A stretch of 64,000 bases of DNA from Micrasema longulum (GCA_022494885.1 JAGVSM010004510.1:37221-101220); one strand, 5' to 3'. Shown: positions 1 through 12,570, counted from the stretch's first letter. Notes: generated by a model from the sequence alone, not told the origin. Numbers and translations are program-made.

Positions 1-47
1 TTTTTACATTGCGATATTTCATAGTCCTTCGAATACCGACCATCTCA

Positions 48-300
48 TTTCATCATCATCATTCCCTTTCCGCACCTAATGGTGCAGAGGGCACTGCATC
101 GGTCCACCAACTGCAGCGTATCATGATCATTTTTGTTAACTGACGTTAAGATGATCAGTCTTACGCTTCAGGTACCAGTCCAGGAGCTATGAAATATTCA
201 AGTGTAAAAACACTATTTTATACTAATATTTCATGTCAACCATGTCGGGAATCGAATCCGAGACCTCTTGCATGGTAGGCTAATCATCACGAGGCCGACT
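48..300 (-). repeat. tRNA-derived SINE, family 2, copy 1
   Basis: On the minus strand the element begins GTCGGCCTCGTGATGATTAG and carries a box-B-like GGATTCGATTCCCGACATGG. It is followed by a body ending in ATGATGATGATG. Copies at 36965-37192 and 47636-47800 share the body words GAAATATT and the box B region. It is diverged, so it is old. Confidence 0.7.
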
Positions 301-779
301 AAAAATCGATCATCTTACCTTTAGATAGCAAAATAATGCCATTGATATACTAATGCACCATTAAGTGCGTAAAGGAGAATGATGATGATTTATTTTTAAC
401 GTAAGTAAGCTGTCAGTTTATAATATATTAATAGTCGTTTTAGTTTTCTTTATAAGCTTCTAATAAATTATTATAGACGCCATAGGCTACTTCTCTGTGG
501 CGCAGAGGTAGACTTAGGACACGACACTATGGAGTTTAGTCAGCCTATAGAGAAGTAGATATAGCGAAGGAAGATACATAAATTACCGCTGAATGTGTAA
601 GTACTCGTACATCATGAGTGCACACAAAATTACCACCAACTAGACCTAGACGGAGGGCTGATAACAAAACCGAAACACACCATGGTGTTAATGGTCTAAC
701 TTTGGTACGGAAATCGAACACAAGTACAAAAAAAAACTATTATACCTTAAAGACATTTGAAAGTAACTCATCATAACTT

Positions 780-1730
780 CCCCTTGTAATAGGGTGGGGT
801 CGAGGGCCTCAGTTGCAATGGTAAGTTAACGGGGTTATCTCGAATTGTCTATTAAGTGAAATCGAATGTTTTGTACGAAAATATGTATATTTGTGTGAAA
901 TATTTTAACATCTTTTGAAATGACTAATGATAACAATTATAGTACCGAGATTAGAGCACGGCTATCGGCAGCAAACAGATGTTATTATGGCTTGTTTAAA
1001 CATCTGGGATCCAAATTGCTCACTAGAAAAACTAAGACCATTATTTAGAAAACTCTCCTCAGACCGGTCATTACATATGGTGCCGAATGCTGGGTTATGA
1101 CCAAAAGAGATTAAAGTATGGTATCAGTATTCGAAAGAAAAATATTAAGGAAGATATTTGATGCTGTCAACCAAAACGGAGTGTGGAGGAGACGGTTTAA
1201 TCATGAATTAGAGGCACTGTATGGCGAACCCAACATTGCACAATTCATAAAAATAAGAAGATTACAATGGTTGGGCCATGTGCACAGAATGAATGATAAC
1301 CGCACCCCAAAAAAGATTATTTATACCACTCCGGAAGGCAGACGAAGCAGAGGCAGACCAAAATTAAGATGGCTGGATAATGTGGAAAGTTACATTAGAG
1401 CGATTGGCCTGACGAACTGGGGAAGAGCCGCGGGGTGCAGGGACGAATGGAGACGAATTCTGGAGGAGGCCAGGGCCCACAACGGGCTGTAGCGCCACTT
1501 ATGATGATGATTTTAACATCTTCATCGGTAACCATAATCAAACACGTTTCACAAAAAATATGATGTGAATATTCAATTTTTCGAACAAAACATATCTTAA
1601 TCTTTAAAAAACTTAATAGACAATCAAATATAACTCTGTTAACAATCTTCAATTGTATATTTACAATAAAATTAAGGTTTCTGCACGAAAAATACAATAT
1701 GCATGCAATTTATTTTTTCTAAACATGTTC
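780..1730. repeat. Foldback-repeat arm split by a LINE insertion
   Basis: The arm (790-914: GTTATCTCGAATTGTCTATT, TTTTGTACGAAAATATGTAT, ATTTTAACATCTT) resumes at 1510 as ATTTTAACATCTTCATCGGT. The piece in between (915-1509) is a LINE tail. The same arm sequence is found intact at 1893-1965 and 8091-8215. Confidence 0.65.
915..1509 (+). mobile_element. 5'-truncated LINE tail (RTE-like ORF2 C-terminus) with 13-bp target-site duplication
   Basis: Translates as the end of a non-LTR ORF2: RARLSAANRCYYGLFKHLGS, VITYGAECWVMTKRD, then VFERKILRKIFDAVNQNGVW, RRLQWLGHVHRM, RRSRGRPKLRWLDNVESYIR. It contains in-frame stops (before 1118), so it is dead. It ends in an (ATG)n tail. It is flanked by the direct repeat ATTTTAACATCTT at 902-914 and 1510-1522, the mark of target-primed insertion into the foldback repeat. 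Confidence 0.82.
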
Positions 1731-1738
1731 AATTACAA

Positions 1739-1965
1739 GTTACCGACGAAGATATTTTAAATTTTCATACAAATAAATACATTTTCGTACATAAATACCG
1801 ATTTTACTTTATACCGTCTCGATATGTACCCATGAAGATAGCGTCTGTTATCGCAGCCTAGGGCCCCGATTACGATGGGAATTATCTTCGACTGTCTATA
1901 AAGAAAAATCGATATTTTTGTTCGAAAATGCATGAATATTTAAAGTATCTTCATCGGTAACCTAT
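1739..1965. repeat. Foldback (inverted-repeat) element
   Basis: Two roughly 70-bp arms in inverted orientation, GTTACCGACGAAGATATTTT at 1739 and its diverged complement ending AAAGTATCTTCATCGGTAAC at about 1963, enclose a loop of about 85 bp. Single arms recur at 790-914/1510-1550, around 2160-2310 and 8091-8215. This looks like a non-autonomous DNA element of unknown superfamily. Confidence 0.6.
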
Positions 1966-2159
1966 AATTGAACATGTTTAAAAGAAAAAAATGTGTTCAT
2001 AAACCGCTTTTCATACAAAAAACTTTATTTTACTTTGTAGATAAAATTGAAAATAAATGTTTACTTACCTTTGTAACCTGCCCAGGTTCAGTGGAAAGTT
2101 AACATAAAGTGAAATCGAATTTTCTATATCGAAATTGAGGATTCCTGTTTCTTAAATAA

Positions 2160-2310
2160 ATTTTTAATGAAGCGTCTTCAATTACAGATTACCGATGAGA
2201 ATACTTTATTTTTTCATAGAAATGCACACATTTTTATTAAGTAAAAACGACTTATAGATAACTCTATGAACTTCCGATTGTAATCGGGGTCCAGGACTGT
2301 CACTTAAAGT
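2160..2310. repeat. Foldback-family fragment
   Basis: CTTCAATTACAGATTACCGA, AGAATACTTTATTTTTTCAT, then GATAACTCTATGAACTTCCG and GTAATCGGGGTCC. These are the same words as the foldback arms and the tandem array at 8268. Confidence 0.5.
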
Positions 2311-3289
2311 GTAAAGCGTAAAGCGTATCTGAATTATCTTGGTGTAAAAGATTGTCCAGATCCGCTGTCGGTGGTTAGATTCTTAGCAGGATGGACATCA
2401 AATATTGGTTTTACGCTGCAATATTTGCAGTAAGCATAATTGGAACCGGATAGAGGGCTATGATGATTGTGGTGCCACTGGTGCCACGTATAACAAATAG
2501 ACACGTTATTGCCTTACCAACCGCATATATATTTAGAAATGTTGCGTTGCCTTCATTCGAGGGCATTTAAATATATAGCAAATCACTATATACCATGCAA
2601 ACAAATGTGTAAAAGAGTATACCTACTGTAAGTAAATAACAGCATTTATCAATATTATTCCTGTCCGATTACCTTTCTTTTCCATCCTACCCTTGACCCA
2701 TCCTTATGGTACCTACCTTACATCAAGATAGAAGAAATAAAAAATTAAATGATTTGGATTTGGAACAAAACAAAACAACATTTTGGCATTACTTTAGATT
2801 GCATAAAAATTCTTGGAAACGTCGCGCGTCGTTGTAGTTATCATAAATCGTTACATAATTCATTGTGAATTTCTTCATCCGGGGCCCAAAATTGAAAAAC
2901 CGTATCAAAAGTAGGTCCATATCCGTGTTCTTTTCCTTTCTTCAAATATTTCCAACCTTTTACAAAACTGAATGTTTTTTCGCTACAGTCCGCTTTTCGT
3001 TAACGCCCTTTGTTAGATTATATACTTTATGTGCGATAAATGAACTTTAAAATAAAAATAACATACATAAATTTGATAAATTTTATTGTAATTACGAATA
3101 AAACGACAGTTGCAGTTGGAATTCAAACGTTCTCTCATAACATACGACGTTATATTTCTGCGTAGCGTCACGTCTGATCACGATGAAAGTCCGTTAGATA
3201 ATGAAGGCAAGAAGGGCAATTATCCACGAATTTGAAATGCCATTTTCTTCGCGGTTATAACGTATCTACTATTAGAGCATGAAGTGCTA
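2311..3289. other. Unassigned AT-rich sequence
   Basis: I see no gene, structured RNA or recognisable mobile element in this stretch. Short ORFs here have no family signature. Confidence 0.3.
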
Positions 3290-3440
3290 TCTCTATCGCG
3301 GTTTTGCAACCCCACACGACCACGACTAAGAGAAGTGCGTAGGCGGGATCCGAACCCAGGACCGCATTATTCAGCGCTCGCGAGATGCTCGGATCTGTCG
3401 TCCACTCACGCGACCGCGACGGTCCCCCGAGCCCGGACCG
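3290..3440 (-). repeat. tRNA-like SINE remnant
   Basis: On the minus strand CGCGTGAGTGGACGACAGAT is followed by a box-B-like GGGTTCGGATCCCGCC and then ACGCACTTCTCTTAGTCGTG. The GC content is high against the surroundings. ORFs across it are accidental. Confidence 0.5.
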
Positions 3441-3609
3441 GCCCCGGACCGATGTGGGCTGCGGGGAGATTGGTCTATGATTTACTGGGAACGATTCGCA
3501 TTGAATATGCAATGTTAAACACTTGGAATAACGTGAAAAATAACTCCACTTCAGGGCCGGATTTTTTAAATTTGTTTTAAATAGCACGAATTGTATTAAT
3601 GTAATATAT

Positions 3610-3850
3610 TTCTTCATCTTCTTCAGCCTGTAGCCGATCACTCTTGAGCGTAGACCTCCTGCATTCACTTCCGAGCCAAACGATTTTCGGCTATTTGTAT
3701 CCAAGTTGTTCCCACGTGCTTCACAATATCGTATCTCCGGGGTTTCTGGTAGTGGTCTGAGAGCGCCATCACCGAAGGCGTTTTGTCCATCGGCAATGCA
3801 TTTTGCTATCAAGATACATAGTAGTCGGTATTCTCGACTCAGTGCTATTG
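3610..3850 (-). mobile_element. LINE 3'-end fragment
   Basis: On the minus strand one frame reads HVGTTWIQIAENRLARK, stop, MQEVYAQE, stop, SATG. This resembles the common last segment of insect LINE ORF2 (WMQ.AQDR..W..L.EAYVQQW). It ends in a GAAGA-rich tail. It abuts the larger degraded LINE at 3840 and is a separate insertion or a rearranged end. Confidence 0.5.
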
Positions 3851-6470
3851 AGTATCTTTGAAAAATTGTAAATATTTTGTGCTTTACGAACAGTGGATTC
3901 CTCCAGTTTATTTTTATAACATTGCCTAGCAAGTGTTTTAGCTTGCTCATGTAAGCAATTTGTGCAATGAGCATATTAGGCAAAACATATTGTTTGGCAT
4001 GTTGAGATTTTATGTTCAAGCATTTAGCCTTTTTTGCATTTATAATAATACCATAGTCATGAGCCCAATTTAACAATTTATTGAAATCATTTTGCTGTAT
4101 CTCTTGAGATTCTAATGGGTTTTTATTGGATATAACTAGTGCGGTGTCATCTGCAAAAATAAATCTCCTTACTTATTTGAAAACATTACAAATCATTGAT
4201 ACATAAATTATATATAGTTTAGGACCCAGAATAGATCCTTGTGGCACCCCTGATAAACATTCCCTCGCTAAACTTAATGAATTCTTTATTTTAATGTTAA
4301 TTTTCCTCCCCCTGAAATAATTTGGAAAAAAGTTAAAACTTATCCCTTATACCAATTGACTCTGATATACATATTAATTTAGAATGACATAAAGTGTCGA
4401 AAGCTTTTGAAAAATCAATCAAAAGTACAGTGATATGATGCAAAATATTTCATTTGTTATTTACGGAATCTGCGAAATCCTGCAGTAAGTCATCGCAACT
4501 CTTTTTTTTTTTTAACCGTATTCATAAGGATATATGATGTTGAACTTTTTCAAATAAATATCTAAATAAATGCACACATATTTTTTTTATTTTTTTTAAA
4601 TGGCAGGTAAAAATGAAATTGGTCTATAATTATTTACAATTAAGTGATCTCCCACTTTGTAAATTGGTCTAATTATGCTATGTTTAAACATATCCGGTAT
4701 CACACCAGTCTGCAAAATAATATTTATAAAGTGTGTAATTACAGGACCTAACACCGAGACATGTTTTTGATATCGCACATTCTTATATTGTCAATACCGG
4801 TTGTTTTAGAATTTTTCGTTGAACTTATAATTTTTATTATTTGAGAAGTTTTAACTCTAGGCAAATACATTGAATGCTGTTCTGGTGTAAATGTGATTTC
4901 ACTGGTTCCAATAGTGCATTTGTGCAGCAAGTCTTTCACTCAAACCTTAAGAAAGATTCAATTTTTTCTGTCGTTAGTTCTATTGAACTTTTCTGTAAGG
5001 AAATATTTTTCAATAACTGTTTCATAATCAGTTTTATTATTTCTTCCTAATAAAAGTATTAGGAAGAAGAAAAAAGATTCTTCTTCTTCGTTTTTTAGTG
5101 GCCTTTTCACCTCTCAGCTCGGGTCTTCTGGCCAACAGAGAGGAAAAGATTGATTTCATTCCAAGTAGATTTTATGTCAGAGCCGCAACCATAGAACCTG
5201 TTATTTTAATAGTTTTTCTTTGTTTTGAGCACATATTTGTATAATTTATTTCTATATGCTTTGAATTCCCTTTCAAAAGTTAAGTTTTTTGGTGATCTTT
5301 TCCATCTGTTACATATTGCATCTTTTATTTTTATTTTTACCAGTAAATTAGAATTTGCCCATATTTTTCTTCCACAGTTTTTGACCGTATTTTCGATATT
5401 TCTAACTACTATGCTTTTGCTATAAACTTTTCAAAATTTCCATATATTTTATTATACAAACAAATAGATCCAGTCTTCTCTAGAAGCTGCTCCCAATTTA
5501 TTAGTTTAATGTTCAGGTTAATTAATTTATCAGATAGAAAAGTAAAATGCTGGGACTGCTTACTCTTGTCTTCCATCGCTGGAGTTTCAGGAATGATGAG
5601 AGCTATCAGGTAGTGGTCCGCTATATTACTTTCATAAACACATGTCCTTAAATCCACGCACGCACACAATCCCTGTCACGAATTTAGATGTGATCCAGGC
5701 ACGAGCATACTGTCCTCTGTTGAACGATCACCTCCCTTGTTACGTCTTTTAAACATCTTGTCATGCCGAAGGAGGCCATCATATTTTCGTATTATAAAAT
5801 TGTTCCATCATTGCTATCCAGGGGATTTAAATTGATGTCTCCGAGAAACCTTTTCTGCAATTTTTTAAAAACATTTTCGATTTCATTTACAAAAATCATT
5901 AGATTTGTATTTGGCGGATGGTATAGTGAAAATAGGTGGTATTTATTGCCATTTTTTAAAGTTAATAAACCACACACATATTCAAAAACATTTTCAGTGC
6001 AATCAATTTTTGTTTCCGTAAAATCAAGATTATTTTTAACATACAGTAATATTCCACTTCCCATTTTGGTCGGCAGTAATATAACATATTATAACCCTGT
6101 AACGTATATAAGTTGATATGGTGCGTGTCAGTTATTGCAATTTCACAAATACTTATTACGTCAATATTTTTAAAGTAAACGAGTTATTTAAATGTATATA
6201 ATACTTAATACATCCCAATATTTGGATATCGAATCTATGTTTAATTTTTTTGTTAATGTTTTTGTTTTTGTTTGCTCTATTCAGACAAGAAATTGCAAGT
6301 ATTCGTTTCCCTTTTTATCCATTCTTCAAAATTAGTTGTGTGCTCGTATGCTAGATTAGTTTCTTTAATGTAATCCAAATCCCAGTTTTCAACTTTAGCA
6401 AGTATATTGTATTCTCGCTCTCGCTTTCTGCTCCATCCTTTTTATTACTGGGCAATCCGGACTAAACTGA
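3840..6470 (-). mobile_element. Degraded non-LTR retrotransposon (APE endonuclease plus reverse transcriptase)
   Basis: Read from high to low coordinates: endonuclease piece (MGSGILLYVKNNLDF, SLYHPPNTN, LGDINLN; 6064-5792), a linker piece (5669-5409), reverse-transcriptase pieces TGVIPDMFKHSIIRPIYKVG and NNYRPISFLPAI (4778-4596), LIDFSKAFDTL (about 4410), GVPQGSILGPKL (about 4240) and FADDTALVIS (about 4150), then the thumb region. Many stops and frameshifts break it, so it is a dead copy. Confidence 0.8.
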
Positions 6471-6650
6471 AAACCGTTGTAAAAACCCCTCAAAATAAGG
6501 ATATCATTCACAAACTACAAAAGAAGTTATAAATAATTGTAATGTGGTGCCGAGCCGGTACTTAGGTACTTAGGTCAGAAAGCTTGGATTTTTTACACGC
6601 AATTTCAACCATGTGTGTGATATTTTTTCAATGTTGTCAACGAAAACACC

Positions 6651-7010
6651 AATGAGGAACTTCAGCCCTACGGGATATTGGATACAATAATTGTTTTCTT
6701 GCGCGCGGTAAAAATGAGAGCATTAAATTGTACAAAAAAAATGAACTAATTTGAATGACATCACTGGTTCATATGAATCAACCTATGGTACGAGAGTTAT
6801 GGAAGACTTCCGGTTTACTTGCCGTGGATGGCCCAATGGGAAGAACTGATCGAGAATAACTGGAAAAGAACCTCTGACGCCACACGCAGAGTTGTTTCAG
6901 AAATACAAAACTTTAAAAAATCATGCATAAATTGAAAATAAAAAGTTTTGACTCAGTTAAATAGTCTATTAACAAATAAAAAATATATAAAAACACTGAA
7001 CTTCCTCATT
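6651..7010. mobile_element. MITE family A, copy 1 (about 360 bp)
   Basis: Terminal inverted repeats AATGAGGAACTTCAG at 6651 and CTGAACTTCCTCATT ending at 7010. The interior matches, in reverse, the copies at 41109 and 48613 (words TTGATTCATATGAA, GTTCTTTTCCAG and TACTGGAACATC-like blocks). No coding capacity. Confidence 0.8.
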
Positions 7011-8020
7011 AGGTATTTAGATACTTACAGTGTCATAAATGTCGTCCGATCCCGATGCCCAGCGGCATCAGTCCTAAGTTTAGACCGGTTTAGATTTTAT
7101 TATGTAGGTTCTTATTTTGAAAATTATGTTTTTAAATAATAATTATTGAATAATTTGTGCTCAATTGTTCACAATATTTTTGTTCGGTATATCCGAGAAA
7201 TAGATCGTTGTAAAAGTTAATAAATGTATGGAGAAAACCAAGAACTAAAATGTCGACAAATGTTATCATTATATCAGAGATCTCGCTATTTTCGTGATCG
7301 TTATAACCAAGTTCAAATGTATTCTTAACGAACTAAATGTTTGAACCATAGAAATGCCCTGAGCCCTCAAAAAACACAATGCAATTATTTACATTTTATA
7401 GCTTAGTATATTTTTACAGGTCAGTAGATTGTAAGAATGAAAATTTTATGAGAAAAAGAAAAGATCAGTGGGTACTATACATTGAAAGTTTTTTATTTAA
7501 TCTGCTGCATAATTTACATACATTCATAAAAATGCAAATAAAATAACTATTAACAAAATATACACAAGTCGATTCAATCAAACTTCAAATAAAACAGGTC
7601 AATAATTCTGTAGCTTGAGTCTAAAAGGGCCAATGTCATAAATCATAACATTACATCTTACTGCTATTTGTTGATGTTATAATAAACAGTTTGAGGTGTT
7701 TGCAACTCTTTATCAATTAAGAAAACACTATCACATATGTGTGTGCATATAAATGTGTTAAATATGTATTTTTTTTAATTGACATCAACCCTCTACAAAA
7801 TGCTGGGAAGAAAAAAATGTAATCTAACATTGGCCCTCTTAGACCCGAGGCAAAGAATTGTTAGAATTATAAAAAACGTTAACAAAAAAAATATCCTTCC
7901 CATGGCCAGCCATGAAAAGTTATCAAAATTAATAATTTATTTCGGAAAATCATTGAAATAGGCTAGATTTTTCTAGTTTTACAATCAAATTAAGGATATA
8001 AATAATTATTGTATGTATTA
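7011..8020. other. Unassigned AT-rich sequence; possible distal 3' end of Khc-73 transcript
   Basis: No gene or element recognised. On the minus strand TTAAATAAAAAACTTTC at about 7486-7502 could be a poly(A) signal for a very long Khc-73 3' UTR, but the foldback and tandem repeats at 8.0-8.5 kb would then be transcribed. This is speculative. Confidence 0.2.
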
Positions 8021-8267
8021 CAGGGTGAAGAATTACTTGTAAATTTCCTTTTAAAATCTTGTGACCTGGATTCCGATTACAATAGGAAGTTAACAGTGTT
8101 ATCAACTGTCTATAAAATAAAATCGTATTTTCTGTACGAAAATGTATATATATTTGTGTAAAGTTTTTAAGTATCTTCGTTAGTGACCTGTTATTAGAGT
8201 TTTAAAAAAATAGAATACATGAAAATAGAATTTTTCATGCTGAAAAACGGCTTTTACTTTTTAGAAA
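8021..8267. repeat. Foldback-family arm
   Basis: GTTATCAACTGTCTATAAAA, TTTTCTGTACGAAAATGTAT, then TAAGTATCTTCGTTAGTGAC. These are the same words and order as the arm at 1893-1965. It leads directly into the 61-bp tandem array. Confidence 0.6.
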
Positions 8268-8513
8268 ATTGAAGATAACTCTGTTAACTTCCCATTGCAA
8301 TCGGGGGCCTGATGAGGTATTTAATCAAATTGAAGATAACTCCGTTAACTTCCCATTGTAATCGGGGGCCTGCTGAGGTATTTAATTAAATTGCAGATAA
8401 CTCTGTTAACTTCCCATTGTAATCCAGGGCCCTGCTGAGGTATTTAGTTAAATTGAAGATAACTTTGCTAACTTCCCATTGTAATCGGGGCCCTGCTGAG
8501 GTATTTAATCAAA
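8268..8513. repeat. Tandem repeat, 61-62 bp x 4
   Basis: Units start at 8268, 8329, 8390 and 8452 with ATTGAAGATAACTCTGTTAA, continue CTTCCCATTGTAATCGGGGG and end GAGGTATTTAATTAA. Identity between units is high. A single diverged copy of the core (GATAACTC...CTTCC..TTGTAATCGGGG) lies at 2255-2292, so the array probably arose by amplification of a foldback-element end. Confidence 0.9.
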
Positions 8514-11500
8514 TTACATTGATTTAAGAAATATTGCAAATTTAAGACATTTTCAAAATCTAGTGAAAGCTGAGTGCACATGTTGAGTAAATGATTTTGG
8601 ATTTGGAATTTTGGAGCATTTAGAAATTGTCAAAAAATTACTCGAGATAAGATCTCGGCATAAAATAAAAAAGTTATTATTCCATTCATCGTGAGTTTAC
8701 TTCAAGCATAATAAAATTGTGATTCTCTACATGTTTTAAACATGGTATTAAAAATGATTCTTCTTATTGCTATATTATTTACAATAATTTTCTAACATAA
8801 TTAATAGCTGTCGGAACATGGGTGAATTAATAAAACAAATTAATCTCATTTAAACAGAAATAAAATAGAAACTGCTCGGGCAACATGAAGGTAGGTCCTT
8901 CCAATATCATTAATACTATTCATTTAATAAAGCTAAAATTATTACGCCAAGTAGTGTTTTTTTCTAAAAAAAATGCAATTTCCAAACAAGAATTTCTCTC
9001 TTGACACCCAATGTCTGCATAATTGTGTGTTAAATTAATTCGACTCTAGTTATGATGTACACTCCAATTTGCTATGTATTTTATTCACTGTTTTAAGTTG
9101 GTTTCGGCATAGAAGTTGAAGACTACAATGGAAATATAAAAGGCCATTTTTAACGATCTCAGAAATACTATTTATTGACAGCTGATATTATTTTTTAAAT
9201 TATGCAAAATCACATATTTGTAAATAAACAAATATTATAAATAAGATTATTAAAAGTTATCATAATATTATATAAATACAATTTCAAAGGGTATTTCAGA
9301 GAGAAAACTCATTTGAATGTTATTTAATTTGACATAAATTATTAGATTAATAAAATTAAACATCAATTTAAAAAAATCTAAATTACTTGACTAAACCGAT
9401 GCACAATTTATTTAACTATGCTAACAGATAAATACTCGTTTCATTCAACCGATCTGATATAATTTTTATTTGTGACAAATGACATTTATTACTTGCACAT
9501 CTGATATAATATAAATTTTACGCTTTAAAAAGTAAAACTTGTATAATCTCGCACAACCAAATATATTATGACAAATTTCTATGAGCGGATATAAATCTAC
9601 AACATTATTAATGTCAAAATCACTTCACTAAAAATTAATGCATTTTATGAATACATCAAATATATTTGACTACCAATGTCACACGGCAAGCTTCCCTATA
9701 TAAAGAGACCAAAATATTATATGTACATTGTAGAAGGTGCTATTAAAAAAAAATGTCCCAGTATGAACAAGATAATTAAAAAATGTTTCTGACCAAGTAA
9801 GTTGAATCATTTAACATTTAACGTAAGTTGAATCATTTAACCTTTGTGAACGAAAATTCCATTACATGTTAACATTTTAATAAAAAAAAAATGTACATCA
9901 ATCTACGGGGGTATGAAAAAATCTTAGTTCACTGGAACATCTCTTAATTGCAACTAGGTGTTTGGAAAGATGTTGTACTAAAAAAATTATAAAATGTATT
10001 ACTAAAACTTTAAAAGTGTTAAAAAAACATTTAGACTAGCTATTCACATCACTGCCTAAGAAATAATGTAACAAATTGAGTTTGTTATCCTGTTTTAAAA
10101 ATGTAACATATTTTGTGTATCTATTTCAAATAATTTGATAATGAACTATACCTGCTATATATGTGTTACCAATTCATCAGAAACCAGGTTATAGGATATT
10201 TTAAAGCCAACTCCCCACAATCACTAATACAGACATTGAAGAATTTCACTCGCTTTTTATATATGAATACAAATTTTCACATGAATACTATGTAATACTT
10301 ATAAAAGAAAACGAAATCAAGACCTGAATTGACTACATTATTAGCAATATTAAGATGAAAAAAGTCGGCCGCAAATCACCCGATAAGCATCTAGAGAAGT
10401 AAATATTACGCATTATAATTAATACTTACTCGCAAGAGTGCATTTAGTAAATGTAAGCGTGGGGTACCACTATTGACAAAATACTGTATAATATTTCATA
10501 TAATTAACTCCATAAATAACTTTACATTTGACGTTTGTCGGTGATGAACCACACAAACGCTGTCAAATAGTTCTACATATGAATGAAAAATTATTGTAAG
10601 ATTGGATGGAAAAATATTCAGATGGGAATTCAAGATCATTTTTATATACTCAAATATACTTATGTTCATCATTGAACCGATACAAAATATGAAACATTCA
10701 TAATGTAAATATGATTTCACTCACAAAAGGTAATTGCAGATTAATATAATTGTATATTTGATATATTTATTAACATTAACTCCCATAACCTTAGAATAAT
10801 ATAGATGATTGTAAGGACGAAGGGTTGAATGGACTTATTAAACAAATACATTGTTTAGGACAAAAGGACAATATTCCACCTTTAGTCAGAATAAGGTTTT
10901 AGAACTAAGCTGTTTGGTCAACAGCAGACACTTACACAAAGATATTATTTCATTAGCTCAGTCAGTTAAATCATCCAAATAGAATACTTGTATAAAAAGT
11001 GTAAATACATATCTTGAATGTGGCGAAACTTAGAAATACAATAGAAATATGTACGCTTACATTTTATACTTATTCCTCGACAAGTCACTGTAACTCTGGT
11101 GTTTACACTAAGTAAGTAAGGTTTGTCAGAAGGACGTTACAAATTTAAATAGTTTAAGCAAGATATCTTGCGTAATTTTGTATCGTCTGCGTGGAAAGAA
11201 GTCCATCTCGAGGGATTAATTGATAAAAATATAATAGATTTACACTTAACATCACACATAATTTATATATAATGGTAGTTCATAAACCATTTGGAGTTTA
11301 CATCCATTCTATCACAACGTTACCGTAAATTACTTGACTGTGCGCAACATGCTCATATTCGATAGTTACCTAATAGAAAGGGCCACCAAGATTGTATGGA
11401 TCTCGAATCTTTGGCCATAGATGTCATCCCATTACTAACATGTTTAACAAACATTATATAAAAGCACCAAAACTAATTTACAAAACACATACCGAATAAT

Positions 11501-12487
11501 ATTCAAATTTAGCAAACTGATTCGATAATTTCTTTACACTTTTTTATCATTTCCATTCGCATTTCTACGGCAAGAAGAAAACCATTAATCTACAAAGTAT
11601 TGCTTCAATATTTTGATATATGACTTTCAAAATTTAATATAAATTATTAAATAAAACATTTACACATATTATTTCTTGCATACTTAAAACAATAAAACTT
11701 ATAAATAAGCAAGACAAATCACAGACAAGCATTAAAATTATCTAAATTCACCTCTTGCTAATCAAAAATATTTTACATATTATAAAAACTCGAAAAATAA
11801 CATATTAAGACATTTAAATTAATAAGAAGACATAAATAATTGTATTTACAATAAAGTGATAAATAATAGTAATATTTTTTGTATGAAAACAACTATTGCG
11901 CTTACACAGAAAAAATATTTCTGATATAATTAAAGAAATCATAATAAATTGGTACTGACATTCCTTACTGCCGTAGTATTTGTACTCTTCAATAAAATAA
12001 AGTGAATGCTTAAACTGAATTAAAGAATGTATAAGCAGAAGTAATGTGGGAATGTATTTTTGCATTATATGTAATAGAAATAAATATATGTACATAAAAA
12101 CAGTTCGTTGAAGTCATACTGACAAATAATAAAAACTTAAAGCACTCATTAAACAAAGTATAACATAAAAATATTTACACTTATAGGTAAAATAGAAAGT
12201 GAGCATTAAAGATATTTTTTTTAAAAATTAATCTAGATAAATAAATACATATTAGACATTGGATACTTGGGGCTTACAATCCAAATCTAACACAATATAG
12301 TATTGCTTTCCGTTATCATTCCACAAAGTTAACTATTCAAGCAACTTAATCAGTTGGTGGTGAGATTAATTATATAAATATACGGCTAAAAAGGACAATT
12401 AATATTTATAATGGAATGTCAAGTCTTGTCAACGTCTAGAATGTAATGACTGGTAATAATGAGGTGTGTTGCTGCTTCCGTGAATGT
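8514..12487 (-). other. Repeat-poor AT-rich block downstream of Khc-73; probable 3' UTR and 3' flank
   Basis: The roughly 4 kb following the stop codon contain no transposon, SINE or tandem array that I can recognise, unlike almost everywhere else in the window. The block is very AT-rich. On the minus strand it contains several AATAAA hexamers and TGTANATA octamers (for example 12172-12179, 11843-11850, 8776-8783), which fit Pumilio sites. A last poly(A) signal could be near 7493. I cannot fix the transcript end from sequence alone. Confidence 0.4.
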
Positions 12488-12570
12488 CTACTTATTCTTG
12501 GGACGTGTACCAACTGCATTTATACATTCTCCTCGACTTCGTGACCTGTGAAGTGTAGACAGTCCTTCTC
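12488..12570 (-). CDS. Khc-73: Khc-73 last coding exon and stop
   Basis: Reads [27 protein letters not shown], then TAG. The phase joins exon cc exactly (one base plus two). The acceptor tttcccag|GAGAAGG is preceded by a T-rich tract on the minus strand. Confidence 0.88.

Noticed and set aside
3255..4076. 273-codon open frame on the minus strand
   Set aside because: It runs across a SINE remnant and two LINE fragments. Only the first part is reverse-transcriptase sequence.
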